64,000 bases of DNA, taken from the NCBI RefSeq assembly GCF_021117295.1, contig NZ_CP088247.1, positions 2,061,001 to 2,125,000 on the forward strand. The letters run 5' to 3'. Made by a program: the position numbers and the translations under genes. Below, piece after piece: positions 16,050-23,983 of this stretch; the stretch's first letter is position 1; each line of letters starts with the position of its first letter. The notes under the pieces were generated by a model that saw only the letters and a program-made list of their open reading frames with translations, did no database searches and was not told where the DNA came from. The DNA comes from Methylorubrum sp. B1-46. GTDB lineage: Bacteria; Pseudomonadota; Alphaproteobacteria; Rhizobiales; Beijerinckiaceae.

Positions 16050-16409
16050 ATGCGCATCGCCTTCAGCCTGCCCATCGCCATCGTCGCCCTCGCTGCGGCG
16101 AGTCCCGCCCTGGCGGTGAACTGCAAGGACGACATCGCCGCGGTGGAGCGCCGGCTCAACAGCGTCGGCGCGGAGCAGGTGACCGGCAAGGAGCCGCCGG
16201 GCGGCCCCACCGCCTCGGCCTCCTCGAAGGCTCTCGACAAGCCGCCGGCAGGCGCTCCGTCCGACCCCGCAACCAAGCCGACCAAGGCCGGCGTCGAGGA
16301 AGCACGCACCCTGCTCGCCAAGGCCAAGGAGCAGGACAAGGCCGGTCAGGAGACTGCCTGCCAGGACACGATGACCAAGGTGAAGGAGAAGGCCGGCGCG
16401 CTGCCGTGA
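16050..16409 (+). CDS. Small exported Lys/Pro-rich protein next to lanM
   Basis: 119 residues from ATG 16050, preceded by GGAGGAG about ten bases upstream. Signal peptide 1-22 (MRIAFSLPIAIVALAAASPA, then LA-V). The mature part begins NCKDDIAAVERRL, has a low-complexity Pro/Ala/Ser/Lys linker (~50-75), and ends with a helix containing ETACQDTMTKVKEKAG. Its two cysteines lie before and after the linker and could pair. No family recognised. It is the tenth gene of the lut-lanM neighbourhood and is also present in that order in AM1, to my memory. A periplasmic role linked to lanthanide handling is inferred only from context. Confidence 0.75.
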   Translation: MRIAFSLPIAIVALAAASPALAVNCKDDIAAVERRLNSVGAEQVTGKEPPGGPTASASSKALDKPPAGAPSDPATKPTKAGVEEARTLLAKAKEQDKAGQETACQDTMTKVKEKAGALP

Positions 16410-16451
16410 TCCGGCACGACGGCGGAGACGCGCGCCTCCCCTGACGAAGAA

Positions 16452-16483
16452 GGCCCGGAACTGCGCTCTGGCGGTTCCGGGCC
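16452..16483. terminator. Hairpin between convergent genes
   Basis: Inverted repeat GGCCCGGAAC (16452-16461) / GTTCCGGGCC (16474-16483), loop 12 bases, no T-tract. It sits between the small exported gene (ends 16409) and the convergent glycosylphosphotransferase gene (ends 16511), where a shared terminator would be expected. Confidence 0.55.
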
Positions 16484-16510
16484 CCGTCCCGTTCGAAGTC
16501 TCAGGAATCC

Positions 16511-18064
16511 TCAATACGCGTTGTCGGTCTTGAAGAGCGCGAGCGGCGTGGTGAGCAGGATCTTGAGGTCGAACAGGATCGACCAATTCTCGATGTAGTG
16601 CAGGTCGTGTTCGACCCGGCGCTGAAGCTTCTCGCTGGTGTCGGTCTCGCCGCGCCAGCCGTTGATCTGCGCCCAGCCAGTGATGCCGGGCTTCACCTTG
16701 TGGCGGGCGAAGTAGCCGTCCACCACCTGATCGTAGAGCGTGTTCGCCGCCTTCGCCTGGATCGCGTGCGGGCGCGGCCCGACCAGGGAGAGATCGCCGC
16801 AGATCACATTGAAGAGCTGAGGCAGCTCGTCGAGCGAGGTCTTGCGGATGAAGCGGCCGACCGGCGTCACGCGGGGGTCGGTCTTGGTGACGAGCTGCGC
16901 CGCGCCGGCATCGCAGCGATCGACATACATCGAGCGGAACTTGAAGATCTCGATCAGCTCGTTGTTGAAGCCATAGCGCTTCTGCCGGAACAACACCGGT
17001 CCGGGAGACGTGAACTTCACCGCGATCGCAACGGCCAGCATCACGGGCGAGAGAGCCGCCAGCAGCAGCAGGCCGACAAGGCGGTCGAATGCGCCTTTCA
17101 GGATGACATCCCAATCGGCGAGCGGCTTGTCGAACACGTCGAGCAGGGGCACGTCGCCGAGATAGGAATAGGCGCGCGGGCGCAGGCGCAACTTGGTCGC
17201 GTGGGCGGACAAGCGGATATCGACCGGCAGCACCGAGAGCTTGGCAAGCATCTGCAGAATGCGAGTCTCGGCCGAAATCGGCAGCGTGAACACCACGAGA
17301 TCGAGCGGAGCGTGGCGCGCGTAGGTGACGAGGTCGCTCACATTGCCGAGCTTCGGGTGGCCGGCCACCTCGGTGCCGGACCGGTCGTCGCCCCGGTCGT
17401 CGAAGACGCCGATGATGCGGATACCGCTCTCGCCCCCGGATTCCAGCGCTCGGATCAGTTCCTCGGCCGCCGGGCCGCCGCCGACGATAGCCGTGCGGCG
17501 GTCGAAGCGGCCCATGGCCATCTGTCTGCGCACGAAGGCCGACAACACGGTACGGCCGCCCAGCAGGAGACCGAGGCCGGCCATGTAGTAGCTGAGCAGC
17601 CAGACCCGGGAGTAGTGGTCGGCGATCTTGGCGAGCACCATGGCGGCAGCCACCATCAGGAAGGCCACCGACCACCCTGTGGCGAGCCTCACCGCCGTTC
17701 TCGGCAGGTCGCGAAACGCGCCGATCCGGTAGCTGCCCGACGCCTGGAACAGCCCCAGCGCCGCGATGGTAACGGCGAGGATCGCAGTGACGTAGCGCGG
17801 CGCCAACGGCACGACGCCGTGCAGCAGCGCTTGGTGCAGGGCGAGGCCAAGGAGAAGCAGGCCGCAGAATTCGGCGAGCCGGACACAGCCGGCCAGCACG
17901 ACCGGCGAGAGCCATGAAGCTCGCAGCGGCGGCTCCGGTGCAGACGTCTGAGAGGCACCCGGCCGATTGTCCGCCATATCGAGCGCCAGCGGCGCCGGAA
18001 CGGGAGTGAGCGCGTCGCTTTGCTCAGCGGTCTTGAGCAGATCTCGTACGTCGATGGCACTCAT
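16511..18064 (-). CDS. Exopolysaccharide polyprenyl glycosylphosphotransferase (WcaJ/ExoY family)
   Basis: 517 residues. Transfers the first sugar-1-phosphate to undecaprenyl phosphate at the inner membrane. Four N-terminal membrane segments (~55-180), a Rossmann-like CoA_binding_3 region (AIVGGGPAAEELIRAL, ~200-320), a fifth hydrophobic segment (LVGLLLLAALSPVMLAVAIAV), then the catalytic bacterial sugar transferase domain: RQKRYGFNN, FKFRSM, TSLDELPQLFNV, CGDLSLVGPRPH and KPGITGWAQINGWRG. The C-terminus LALFKTDNAY is the usual family ending. Upstream of it, on the same strand, lie a GT4 and a Wza-like gene; the GumC-like gene is divergent. The sugar is probably glucose or galactose but cannot be read from the sequence. 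Confidence 0.9.
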   Translation of the reverse strand: MSAIDVRDLLKTAEQSDALTPVPAPLALDMADNRPGASQTSAPEPPLRASWLSPVVLAGCVRLAEFCGLLLLGLALHQALLHGVVPLAPRYVTAILAVTIAALGLFQASGSYRIGAFRDLPRTAVRLATGWSVAFLMVAAAMVLAKIADHYSRVWLLSYYMAGLGLLLGGRTVLSAFVRRQMAMGRFDRRTAIVGGGPAAEELIRALESGGESGIRIIGVFDDRGDDRSGTEVAGHPKLGNVSDLVTYARHAPLDLVVFTLPISAETRILQMLAKLSVLPVDIRLSAHATKLRLRPRAYSYLGDVPLLDVFDKPLADWDVILKGAFDRLVGLLLLAALSPVMLAVAIAVKFTSPGPVLFRQKRYGFNNELIEIFKFRSMYVDRCDAGAAQLVTKTDPRVTPVGRFIRKTSLDELPQLFNVICGDLSLVGPRPHAIQAKAANTLYDQVVDGYFARHKVKPGITGWAQINGWRGETDTSEKLQRRVEHDLHYIENWSILFDLKILLTTPLALFKTDNAY

Positions 18065-18194
18065 GGGAATGTTCCACGTGAAAACGTCGAGCCCTTCCGG
18101 CAGCGGAGTATGCTGGATCGGTCTTCACGAAGGCCTAAGGAGCGGGCGGGCTGGCTTGACCCAAGACGAGACAGGCAGCGGATCATCGTCGCGC

Positions 18195-19547
18195 TCAGGC
18201 CGAGGCCGCAGAGGCGGCGCTCACCCGCTTCGCGCGGAACGCGGCGGCGTAGCCGCACAACACGTCGGTTGCCATGCGGTTCATGGAGAAGCGCGTGCGC
18301 AGCGAATCGCTGAGCGCGCGCGCACGACCGTCCCGAGTCGCGGGGTCCTCGTCGAGGATGCGGATGATGGCGGCGCTGAGCGCCTCGTCATTTCCGGGCG
18401 GTACCAGATCGCCGGACAGCGCGCCGAAGATCTCGGTGATGCCGCCGACATTGGTGGCCACGAGCGGCTGGCCGGCCGCGGCCGCTTCCAGCACGACGTA
18501 GGGCAACGACTCGGCAAGCGACGGCACCACCATGACCCGCCCGCGGCCGAGCACGGGGCGAATGGCCTGGGGCGGTTCGAAGGCGATGGCGTCGCGCAGG
18601 CCGAGATTCTCGGCCATCGCCGCAAGGCTCTCGGTATCGGGCCCCGAACCGACCATGAGCAGGCGCAGGTTGCGGCCCCGGGCGCGGACCCGCGCCAGCG
18701 CCCGCAGCAGCACGGGCAGGCCTTTGGCCTCGCGCAGTTCGCCGACATAGACAAGGTCGAACGGATCCTGCGAGGTTCCGACCGGCGTGAATTCGGCCTC
18801 GGCGATGCCGTTATGGACGATCCGCTCGAGTCGCGGCGACCCGCCGGCATAGGCGGCGTGGCGCGAGGCGACATACTCGCTCTCGAACAGGAACAGGTCG
18901 GTTGCGCGGGCCATCATCTGTTCGGTGGTCATGTAGACACGGTGCAGAGGCGTCCCCGGCCGATAATTGTAGCTTCCGCCATGCGGGGTATAGGCGCGGA
19001 TCACACCGCGGCCGGCGCGGCCGAGCGGCGCCAGCCGGGCGAAGACTCCGCCCTTGGCGCCGTGACCGTGCAGCACGTCGGCACCGACGGCGAGGGCACG
19101 CTCCCGCACGGCACGCAAAGCCGCGAGGTCGCTCGCATGCGGGTTGCGGCGCATGGAGATGCGCTTCACGCCGAGCGCGAGGTGCGGAGCCAGTTCGGCG
19201 AGCGCCTGCTCGGCCCGTTCTCCGCCGGTCGAGGCATCGCAAACGAGACCCACCGCATGCCCGGCCTCGGCCTGAAGGCGGGTGAGATCGACGACGTGAC
19301 GGAACAAGCCGCCGACCGGAGCCCGGAATACGTGGAGGATACGGTGGCGCTCGCCCGAGCCGGCGCGAGAGCGCAACTCGACGATCGGGCTGCTCGCAAG
19401 GGTCTGCGGTGCCAGCGCGGCGTTGAGAGAAGGGCCGATGGGAGCGGTCACGTCCGTCGATCTCCGCAGGGGTGGTCCCGAAGCGGGAGCCCATTTGGCG
19501 GAGGATCGTCGCGACGCCGTCAGCGCGCGGTTAAGAGGCGAGCGCAA
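18195..19547 (-). CDS. Glycosyltransferase family 4
   Basis: 450 residues in the longest frame; the first ~60 residues look non-conserved, so the true start may be internal (for example GTG near 19451). The GT4/GT-B core starts at HRILHVFRAPVGGLFRHV. The C-terminal donor-binding domain shows DLVYVGELREAKGLPVLL, MVVPSLAESLPYVVLEA (the E-x7-E-type motif) and LVATNVGGITEI. Cytoplasmic or membrane-associated, building a polysaccharide repeat unit with the glycosylphosphotransferase downstream and the export proteins alongside. Acceptor and donor unknown. Confidence 0.85.
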   Translation of the reverse strand: MRSPLNRALTASRRSSAKWAPASGPPLRRSTDVTAPIGPSLNAALAPQTLASSPIVELRSRAGSGERHRILHVFRAPVGGLFRHVVDLTRLQAEAGHAVGLVCDASTGGERAEQALAELAPHLALGVKRISMRRNPHASDLAALRAVRERALAVGADVLHGHGAKGGVFARLAPLGRAGRGVIRAYTPHGGSYNYRPGTPLHRVYMTTEQMMARATDLFLFESEYVASRHAAYAGGSPRLERIVHNGIAEAEFTPVGTSQDPFDLVYVGELREAKGLPVLLRALARVRARGRNLRLLMVGSGPDTESLAAMAENLGLRDAIAFEPPQAIRPVLGRGRVMVVPSLAESLPYVVLEAAAAGQPLVATNVGGITEIFGALSGDLVPPGNDEALSAAIIRILDEDPATRDGRARALSDSLRTRFSMNRMATDVLCGYAAAFRAKRVSAASAASA

Positions 19548-19634
19548 CAGGCCCGCGAAGGGCCAGCGTCCCGCGTCCGGGGGGGCCTTTCACGGATTGC
19601 GGTTAGGCGTTGGTGAACGCTGTCGCGCGCCAGC

Positions 19635-20213
19635 TCAGAAGAAGCGCTCCTTGACGACGATGGTGTCGCCGGGGCGCACCGGATAGGACATCGGCACGAT
19701 GCCGTTGACGAGGCCGCCTGGACCCTCCCGGGTCAGCACGGCGTAGTCGCGCGCCGCCCGCGGTCCGAAGCCGGCAGCAATCGCCACCGCGGTCTCGACC
19801 GTCATCCCGTTGACGTAGGGGTACTGACCCGAGGTCGTGACCTCGCCGAGGATGTAGAAGGGCCGGTAGGCATCGACCTCGACGGTGACGTGCGGCTCGC
19901 GCACGAAGCCCGCGGCGAGCTTCGATTCAATCAGCCGGGCAGCCTGCGCCGTAGTCTGGCCGCCGACCTGGACGACGCCGATCAGCGGCATCGCGATCCG
20001 CCCGCCGCCATCGACCGCGTAGATGTTGGACAGGTTGTCCTGCCCGAACACGATGACCCGCAACTTGTCACCCGCCGCCAGCGAGTAGCGGGCGCCGATC
20101 GAGCCGGTGCCGGTGGCGTCGAGATCGACGGTCCGGAAGTCCGGGCGTAGGCAGCCGCCGAGCGCGAGGACGGACGGGAGAGCCAGGAGGAATGCGCGCC
20201 GCTGCATCGCCAT
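19635..20213 (-). CDS. Wza/GumB-like polysaccharide export lipoprotein
   Basis: 192 residues if started at ATG 20211-20213 (20205-20207 is also possible). Lipobox LALGGC near residue 20 predicts a lipoprotein. A Poly_export domain (YSLAAGDKLRVIVFGQDNLS, IAMPLIGVVQVGGQT) is followed by a SLBB-type beta-grasp segment (FYILGEVTTSGQYPYVNGMTVE). It is shorter than E. coli Wza (~380), as is common for the GumB/ExoF type with a single SLBB. Forms the outer-membrane channel for exopolysaccharide. Divergent from the GumC-like gene, with a shared 222-bp promoter region. Confidence 0.88.
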   Translation of the reverse strand: MAMQRRAFLLALPSVLALGGCLRPDFRTVDLDATGTGSIGARYSLAAGDKLRVIVFGQDNLSNIYAVDGGGRIAMPLIGVVQVGGQTTAQAARLIESKLAAGFVREPHVTVEVDAYRPFYILGEVTTSGQYPYVNGMTVETAVAIAAGFGPRAARDYAVLTREGPGGLVNGIVPMSYPVRPGDTIVVKERFF

Positions 20214-20435
20214 CGCCGTTGTAGGAACCTCGGCGGTAATTAAGGGCACATGGTTAACGAATGCTGATCCGCCCGGCGGGAGGCGCGAATTCCCGTCTGG
20301 CCAAGCAGCGCGCTGTCTCGAATGCAGGCGCAGTGCGAAGCAAGACCTTAACGCGACGTCAACCTTAACTGCCTCAATTGACGCGAGACGGGTGGATCAG
20401 CCCGATTCCGCGTCCTGACTTCGTAAAGACTGCCC

Positions 20436-22820
20436 ATGCCGCGCCTCAGGCTGTCGACCGATCCGTCTCTTCCGCCATCCGGTGGGCCCGGTGGGCCCGG
20501 AGACGGGCTGGCGATCGCGCAGATTGCCGGTGTCCTGCGCCGTTCCTGGGCCTGGATCGCCGTTCCCACCCTGGTGGCCGTGCTCGGTGCCGGTGTGTTC
20601 GTGCAGGTGGTGACCCCGCGCTATACCGGCGAGGCCAAGGTTCTCCTGGAGAGTCGCGATCCCGCCTTCACCCGCACCGCTGCAGAGCGGACGGATCAGC
20701 CCCTGCCGATCGATGAGCAGGCCGTGGCGAGCCAGGTGCAGGTGGCGATGTCGCGCGATCTCGCCCGCGAGGCGATCCGCAGCCTGAAACTCGTCGGCAA
20801 CCCGGAATTCGACCCGGAGGCCGAGGGGACCTCCGCGATCCGGCGCACGCTGATGATGCTCGGCCTCGTCTCGGCGCCGATGGAGCGGCCGTCCGAGGAC
20901 CGCATCCTCGACACCTATCTCGATCACCTGCTGGTCTATCCCGTCGGCAAATCGCGCATCCTCGCCGTCGAGTTCCGCTCGCGTGATCCCGAACTCGCCG
21001 CGCGGGGCGCCAACACGGTGGCCGACCTCTACCTCGCCTCGCTGGAGGCAGCCTCGGTCGATACGGCGCGCTACGCCTCGACCTGGCTCGGCAACAACAT
21101 CGCGACCCTGCGCGCCCGCGTGGCCGAGGCCGAGGCGAAGGTCGAAGCGTTCCGGGCCAAGCACGGCCTGATCGGCACGGGCAGCAACGCGACCGCGCAG
21201 CCGCTCTCGACCCAGCAGCTCTCCGAATTGTCGAGCCAGCTCTCGCAGGCTCGCACGATCCAGGCGGACCTGACCGCCCGCGCCAAGCTCCTCAAGGACA
21301 TGATCAAGGAGGGCCGTGCCTTCGAGATCCCGGACGTGGCCAACAACGAGCTGATCCGGCGCACGGTCGAAAGCCGCATGGCGATGCGCGCGCAACTCGC
21401 CCTCGAATCGCGCACGCTGCTTCCGGCCCATCCTCGCATCAAGGAATTGACCGCCCAGGTCCAGGATCTCGAAAATCAGATCAAGGCGGCCGCCGAGCGG
21501 GTGGTGCGTACGCTCGAGAACGACGCGAAGATCGCGGGCGCTCGGGTCGAGTCCTTGCGGGCTGCGGTCGAGGGGCAGCAGGACGTGGTCGCCAAGGGCA
21601 ACAGCAGCGAGGTCGAGCTGCGTGCGCTGGAGCGCGAGGCGAAGTCCCAGCGCGAGCAGCTCGAATCCTATCTCGCCCGCTACCGCGAGGCGGCGGCCCG
21701 CGACGCCGAGAACGCGAGCCCCGCCAACGCCCGCGTGGTGTCCCGTGCGGTCGTGCCCGATCTGCCGTCCTTCCCGAAGAAGATCCCGGTCATCGCCTTT
21801 ACGGCGGTGCTCGTCTTCCTGCTCGCCAGCGCGGCCGTGATCGGCCGCCACCTCCTCGCCGCACCGCCCCGCCCGGACGGGGACCGCACCGGCGATGAGG
21901 GCGAGCCGGTCTTCGCCGGCGCGGCGAACGATCGTGGGCGCGACTTCTACCCCGAGGCCGAGCCGCCCTCCCGCCGCCGTCCCGCCTACGAGCCGGTCTA
22001 TGGCGGGGCCTATCCGGCCTCTGCGACGGACCGCTTCGCCCCGGCACTCGCCTTTGCCAACTCTCTGAGGGCGACGGCGACGGTGCAGCACCCGGTCTTC
22101 GCCAGCACGGCTCCGATCGGGTCCGGCGCCGCGGAGCGGGGAGCCGCCAAGGGCCAGGACGGGTTCAGCGTGCCCGCGAAATCCTCCGCTTCCTCGACCG
22201 ATCTGGACGGATTGATCGCTCGACTGGAGGGCGGCGCGAGCAAGATGCGGTCCGCCGGCGAATCGAAGGGCGGCTGCGTGCTCGTGGTCGAAACCCTCCG
22301 CGCTGGCGGTACGTCCGGCCTCGCCTCCGACCTCGCCCGCGCGCTCGGTCCGCGCCGTCAAACTCTCTTGGTCGATGTCAACGGCGGCGTCTCCGATCCG
22401 TCCATGCCGGGGCTCACTGATCTCGTGGCCGGCGAAGCCGACTTCCTCGACGTGATCCAGCCGGTCCGTGGCTCGCGGCTTCACGCGGTCAAGCGCGGCG
22501 CGGCTCCCCTCGACGTGCTGGTGGAGGAGCCGCAAGGCCTCGCCATCGGTCTCAACGCCCTGTCGCAGAGCTACGACTGGGTGCTCTGCCGCCTTGAGGC
22601 GGGTGATGGGCAGGAGGCGGCCGAACTGATTCCCGCAGTCGGACCCTGCATGGACTCGATCGTGATCGCCTCCGATGCGGCGGTCGACGACCCCGCCCTC
22701 GTCTCCCTCTACCGTCTTGCGCGGGAGACGGGGGTGCGGCAGGTGGTGGTGGCTCGCCACCGCGAGGATGGGGCGCTCGAAGCGCGGCTCGAGGCCACAC
22801 CGCTGCGCCTCTCCGCCTGA
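20436..22820 (+). CDS. Exopolysaccharide chain-length/GumC-Wzz protein with degenerate kinase domain
   Basis: 794 residues. Wzz domain at ~25-130 (first membrane segment SWAWIAVPTLVAVLGAGVFVQ), long periplasmic coiled coil ~200-440 (LRARVAEAEAKVEAFRAK, VQDLENQIKAAAERVVRTLE), second membrane segment IPVIAFTAVLVFLLASAAVIG near 450-470, then a disordered Pro/Ala/Arg linker and a C-terminal BY-kinase-like domain. In the latter the Walker A position (~612-630) reads ETLRAGGTSGLASDLA, without the GK(S/T) lysine, and no Tyr-cluster is seen at the C-terminus. It probably controls export or polymer length without kinase activity. First gene rightward of the divergent promoter. Confidence 0.85.
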   Translation: MPRLRLSTDPSLPPSGGPGGPGDGLAIAQIAGVLRRSWAWIAVPTLVAVLGAGVFVQVVTPRYTGEAKVLLESRDPAFTRTAAERTDQPLPIDEQAVASQVQVAMSRDLAREAIRSLKLVGNPEFDPEAEGTSAIRRTLMMLGLVSAPMERPSEDRILDTYLDHLLVYPVGKSRILAVEFRSRDPELAARGANTVADLYLASLEAASVDTARYASTWLGNNIATLRARVAEAEAKVEAFRAKHGLIGTGSNATAQPLSTQQLSELSSQLSQARTIQADLTARAKLLKDMIKEGRAFEIPDVANNELIRRTVESRMAMRAQLALESRTLLPAHPRIKELTAQVQDLENQIKAAAERVVRTLENDAKIAGARVESLRAAVEGQQDVVAKGNSSEVELRALEREAKSQREQLESYLARYREAAARDAENASPANARVVSRAVVPDLPSFPKKIPVIAFTAVLVFLLASAAVIGRHLLAAPPRPDGDRTGDEGEPVFAGAANDRGRDFYPEAEPPSRRRPAYEPVYGGAYPASATDRFAPALAFANSLRATATVQHPVFASTAPIGSGAAERGAAKGQDGFSVPAKSSASSTDLDGLIARLEGGASKMRSAGESKGGCVLVVETLRAGGTSGLASDLARALGPRRQTLLVDVNGGVSDPSMPGLTDLVAGEADFLDVIQPVRGSRLHAVKRGAAPLDVLVEEPQGLAIGLNALSQSYDWVLCRLEAGDGQEAAELIPAVGPCMDSIVIASDAAVDDPALVSLYRLARETGVRQVVVARHREDGALEARLEATPLRLSA

Positions 22821-22843
22821 AACGGTCGGTGGCATTCTCCGGT

Positions 22844-22978
22844 TCAGCGGTTCGCCTGTCCCTCCTCGTCCGCGGCGGTCATCGCCGCGGCCACCCGCAG
22901 GGCCCAGAGGTTCGTGCCCAGAAGGGTTACGAACAGAGCGCATGCACCGAACACGGTCGCCGAGAACAGGCCTGGCAC
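22844..22978 (-). CDS. Small single-span membrane protein (44 aa)
   Basis: Short frame with a GTG start (22976-22978) and a very good Shine-Dalgarno (GGAGAGG four bases upstream). It encodes one hydrophobic helix (FSATVFGACALFVTLLGTNLWAL, shown here by its position at residues 5-27) and a short acidic tail. Convergent with the GumC-like gene, 23 bp away. No family recognised. The strong ribosome site argues for translation, the small size against certainty. Confidence 0.45.
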   Translation of the reverse strand: MPGLFSATVFGACALFVTLLGTNLWALRVAAAMTAADEEGQANR

Positions 22979-23438
22979 GGTACCTCTCCGAGATGCGGCG
23001 GTGGTTCCGCCGGCTCTGATCGGAGAGAGACCGGCGGAACCGCCGAGCCTCGCTAGGGGGGCCGCGTGCGACCCGGCACGCTGAACTTGCCTGCTCGACA
23101 AGGTTTCTGCTTTAACAAAATTTATGGTTGTGTTCAGGCCGAGCCTATTCGTTCAAGATGTCGAGACCAGAACGAACTCGGCGGACCGCGCTATCTTGCG
23201 GTTATGTCTTTGTTTTCGCAGGCTCTTTCACGCGCCGTCGCGATATCTGAGTGTCGCTGCGTCTCCGTGTGTGACAGGGTGACGCAGGCCTCTCTCGCTC
23301 CAGTATCGAGCCGAAGCTTTTTGCCAGCTTACCTCATGTCAGAGCGTCTTGCCCATCTTATCCTAAGACAAGATGGGCATTCTCATAATCTAAAGTGCTA
23401 TATCAGAAAGGTGCGACGGCCTCCGGTTTAGCGATGCT
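22979..23438. other. AT-rich gap with a stem-loop; no supported gene
   Basis: The stretch from about 23090 to 23430 is clearly lower in GC than both flanks. The only sizeable frame (plus, 23066-23431) has odd composition and no ribosome site. A stem-loop lies at 23351-23378: GCCCATCTT / AAGATGGGC with a ten-base loop, followed by AT-rich sequence, possibly a terminator or small-RNA end. In many bacteria recR follows ybaB; it is absent here. Confidence 0.5.
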
Positions 23439-23762
23439 CTAGAACGGCAGCTTCATGCCGGGCGGCAGAGGCAGGCCCTTCGTCAACTCCGCCATCTTCT
23501 CCTGAGCCGTCGTCTCGGCTTTGCCACGGGCATCGTTGCAGGCGGCCACGATGAGATCCTCGAGGATCTCACGCTCGTCGGCGACCATCAGGCTCGGATC
23601 GATCGAGACGCCGAGCACCTGACCCTTGGCCGTCATCCGCACGCTCACGGCACCGCCGCCGGAGGCTCCCGATACCTCGACCGAGTCGAGTTCCGACTGG
23701 AGCGACGCCATCTTCTCCTGCATGGCCTGGGCCTGCTTCATGATGCCCATCAGGTCGCGCAT
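23439..23762 (-). CDS. ybaB: YbaB/EbfC family nucleoid-associated protein
   Basis: 107 residues, the normal family length: MRDLMGIMKQAQAMQEKM start, central GGGAVSVRMTAKGQVLGVSI, and DLIVAACNDARGKAE, ending GLPLPPGMKLPF. Binds DNA as a dimer. Located downstream of dnaX as in most bacteria, but separated from it by 221 bp that include a copy of the palindromic repeat (23814-23890). Start ATG 23760-23762, with a GGAGCGG element upstream. Confidence 0.93.
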   Translation of the reverse strand: MRDLMGIMKQAQAMQEKMASLQSELDSVEVSGASGGGAVSVRMTAKGQVLGVSIDPSLMVADEREILEDLIVAACNDARGKAETTAQEKMAELTKGLPLPPGMKLPF

Positions 23763-23813
23763 GGGGTCCGCTCCGGTTCGCGTCGAGGAAAAAGTTCGCT
23801 TCCCGCACTTAAC

Positions 23814-23890
23814 GTGCCTCACAAAACTCCCGGTCATCGACCGTTCTCGCTCTGGCGAGGACAGCGCAGCGGGAGTTTCGTGAGAGACAC
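23814..23890 (-). repeat. 77-bp palindromic dispersed repeat, copy 1
   Basis: Read on the minus strand it begins GTGTCTCTCACGAAACTCCC and ends GGGAGTTTTGTGAGGCAC, with a conserved core containing CCAGAGCGAGAACGGTC. The outer arms CTCAC(G/A)AAACTCCC pair with GGGAGTTTTGTGAG, giving a long hairpin. It lies between dnaX and ybaB. Same element as 32622-32698 and 35255-35331. Confidence 0.85.
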
Positions 23891-23983
23891 TTAGGCGCGG
23901 GTAACCGCCCCTGCCAGGGGCGCTGCCGCGTGCGGGCGTCGCCTTGGCGCGTCGTTTTCGTGCGTCGGTCCGGGGCGGCTTGC

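Noticed and set aside
20397..22943. An 848-codon minus-strand frame
   Set aside because: Antisense to the GumC-like gene; no domain.
23066..23431. A 121-codon plus-strand frame
   Set aside because: Odd composition, no ribosome site, lies in an AT-rich gap.
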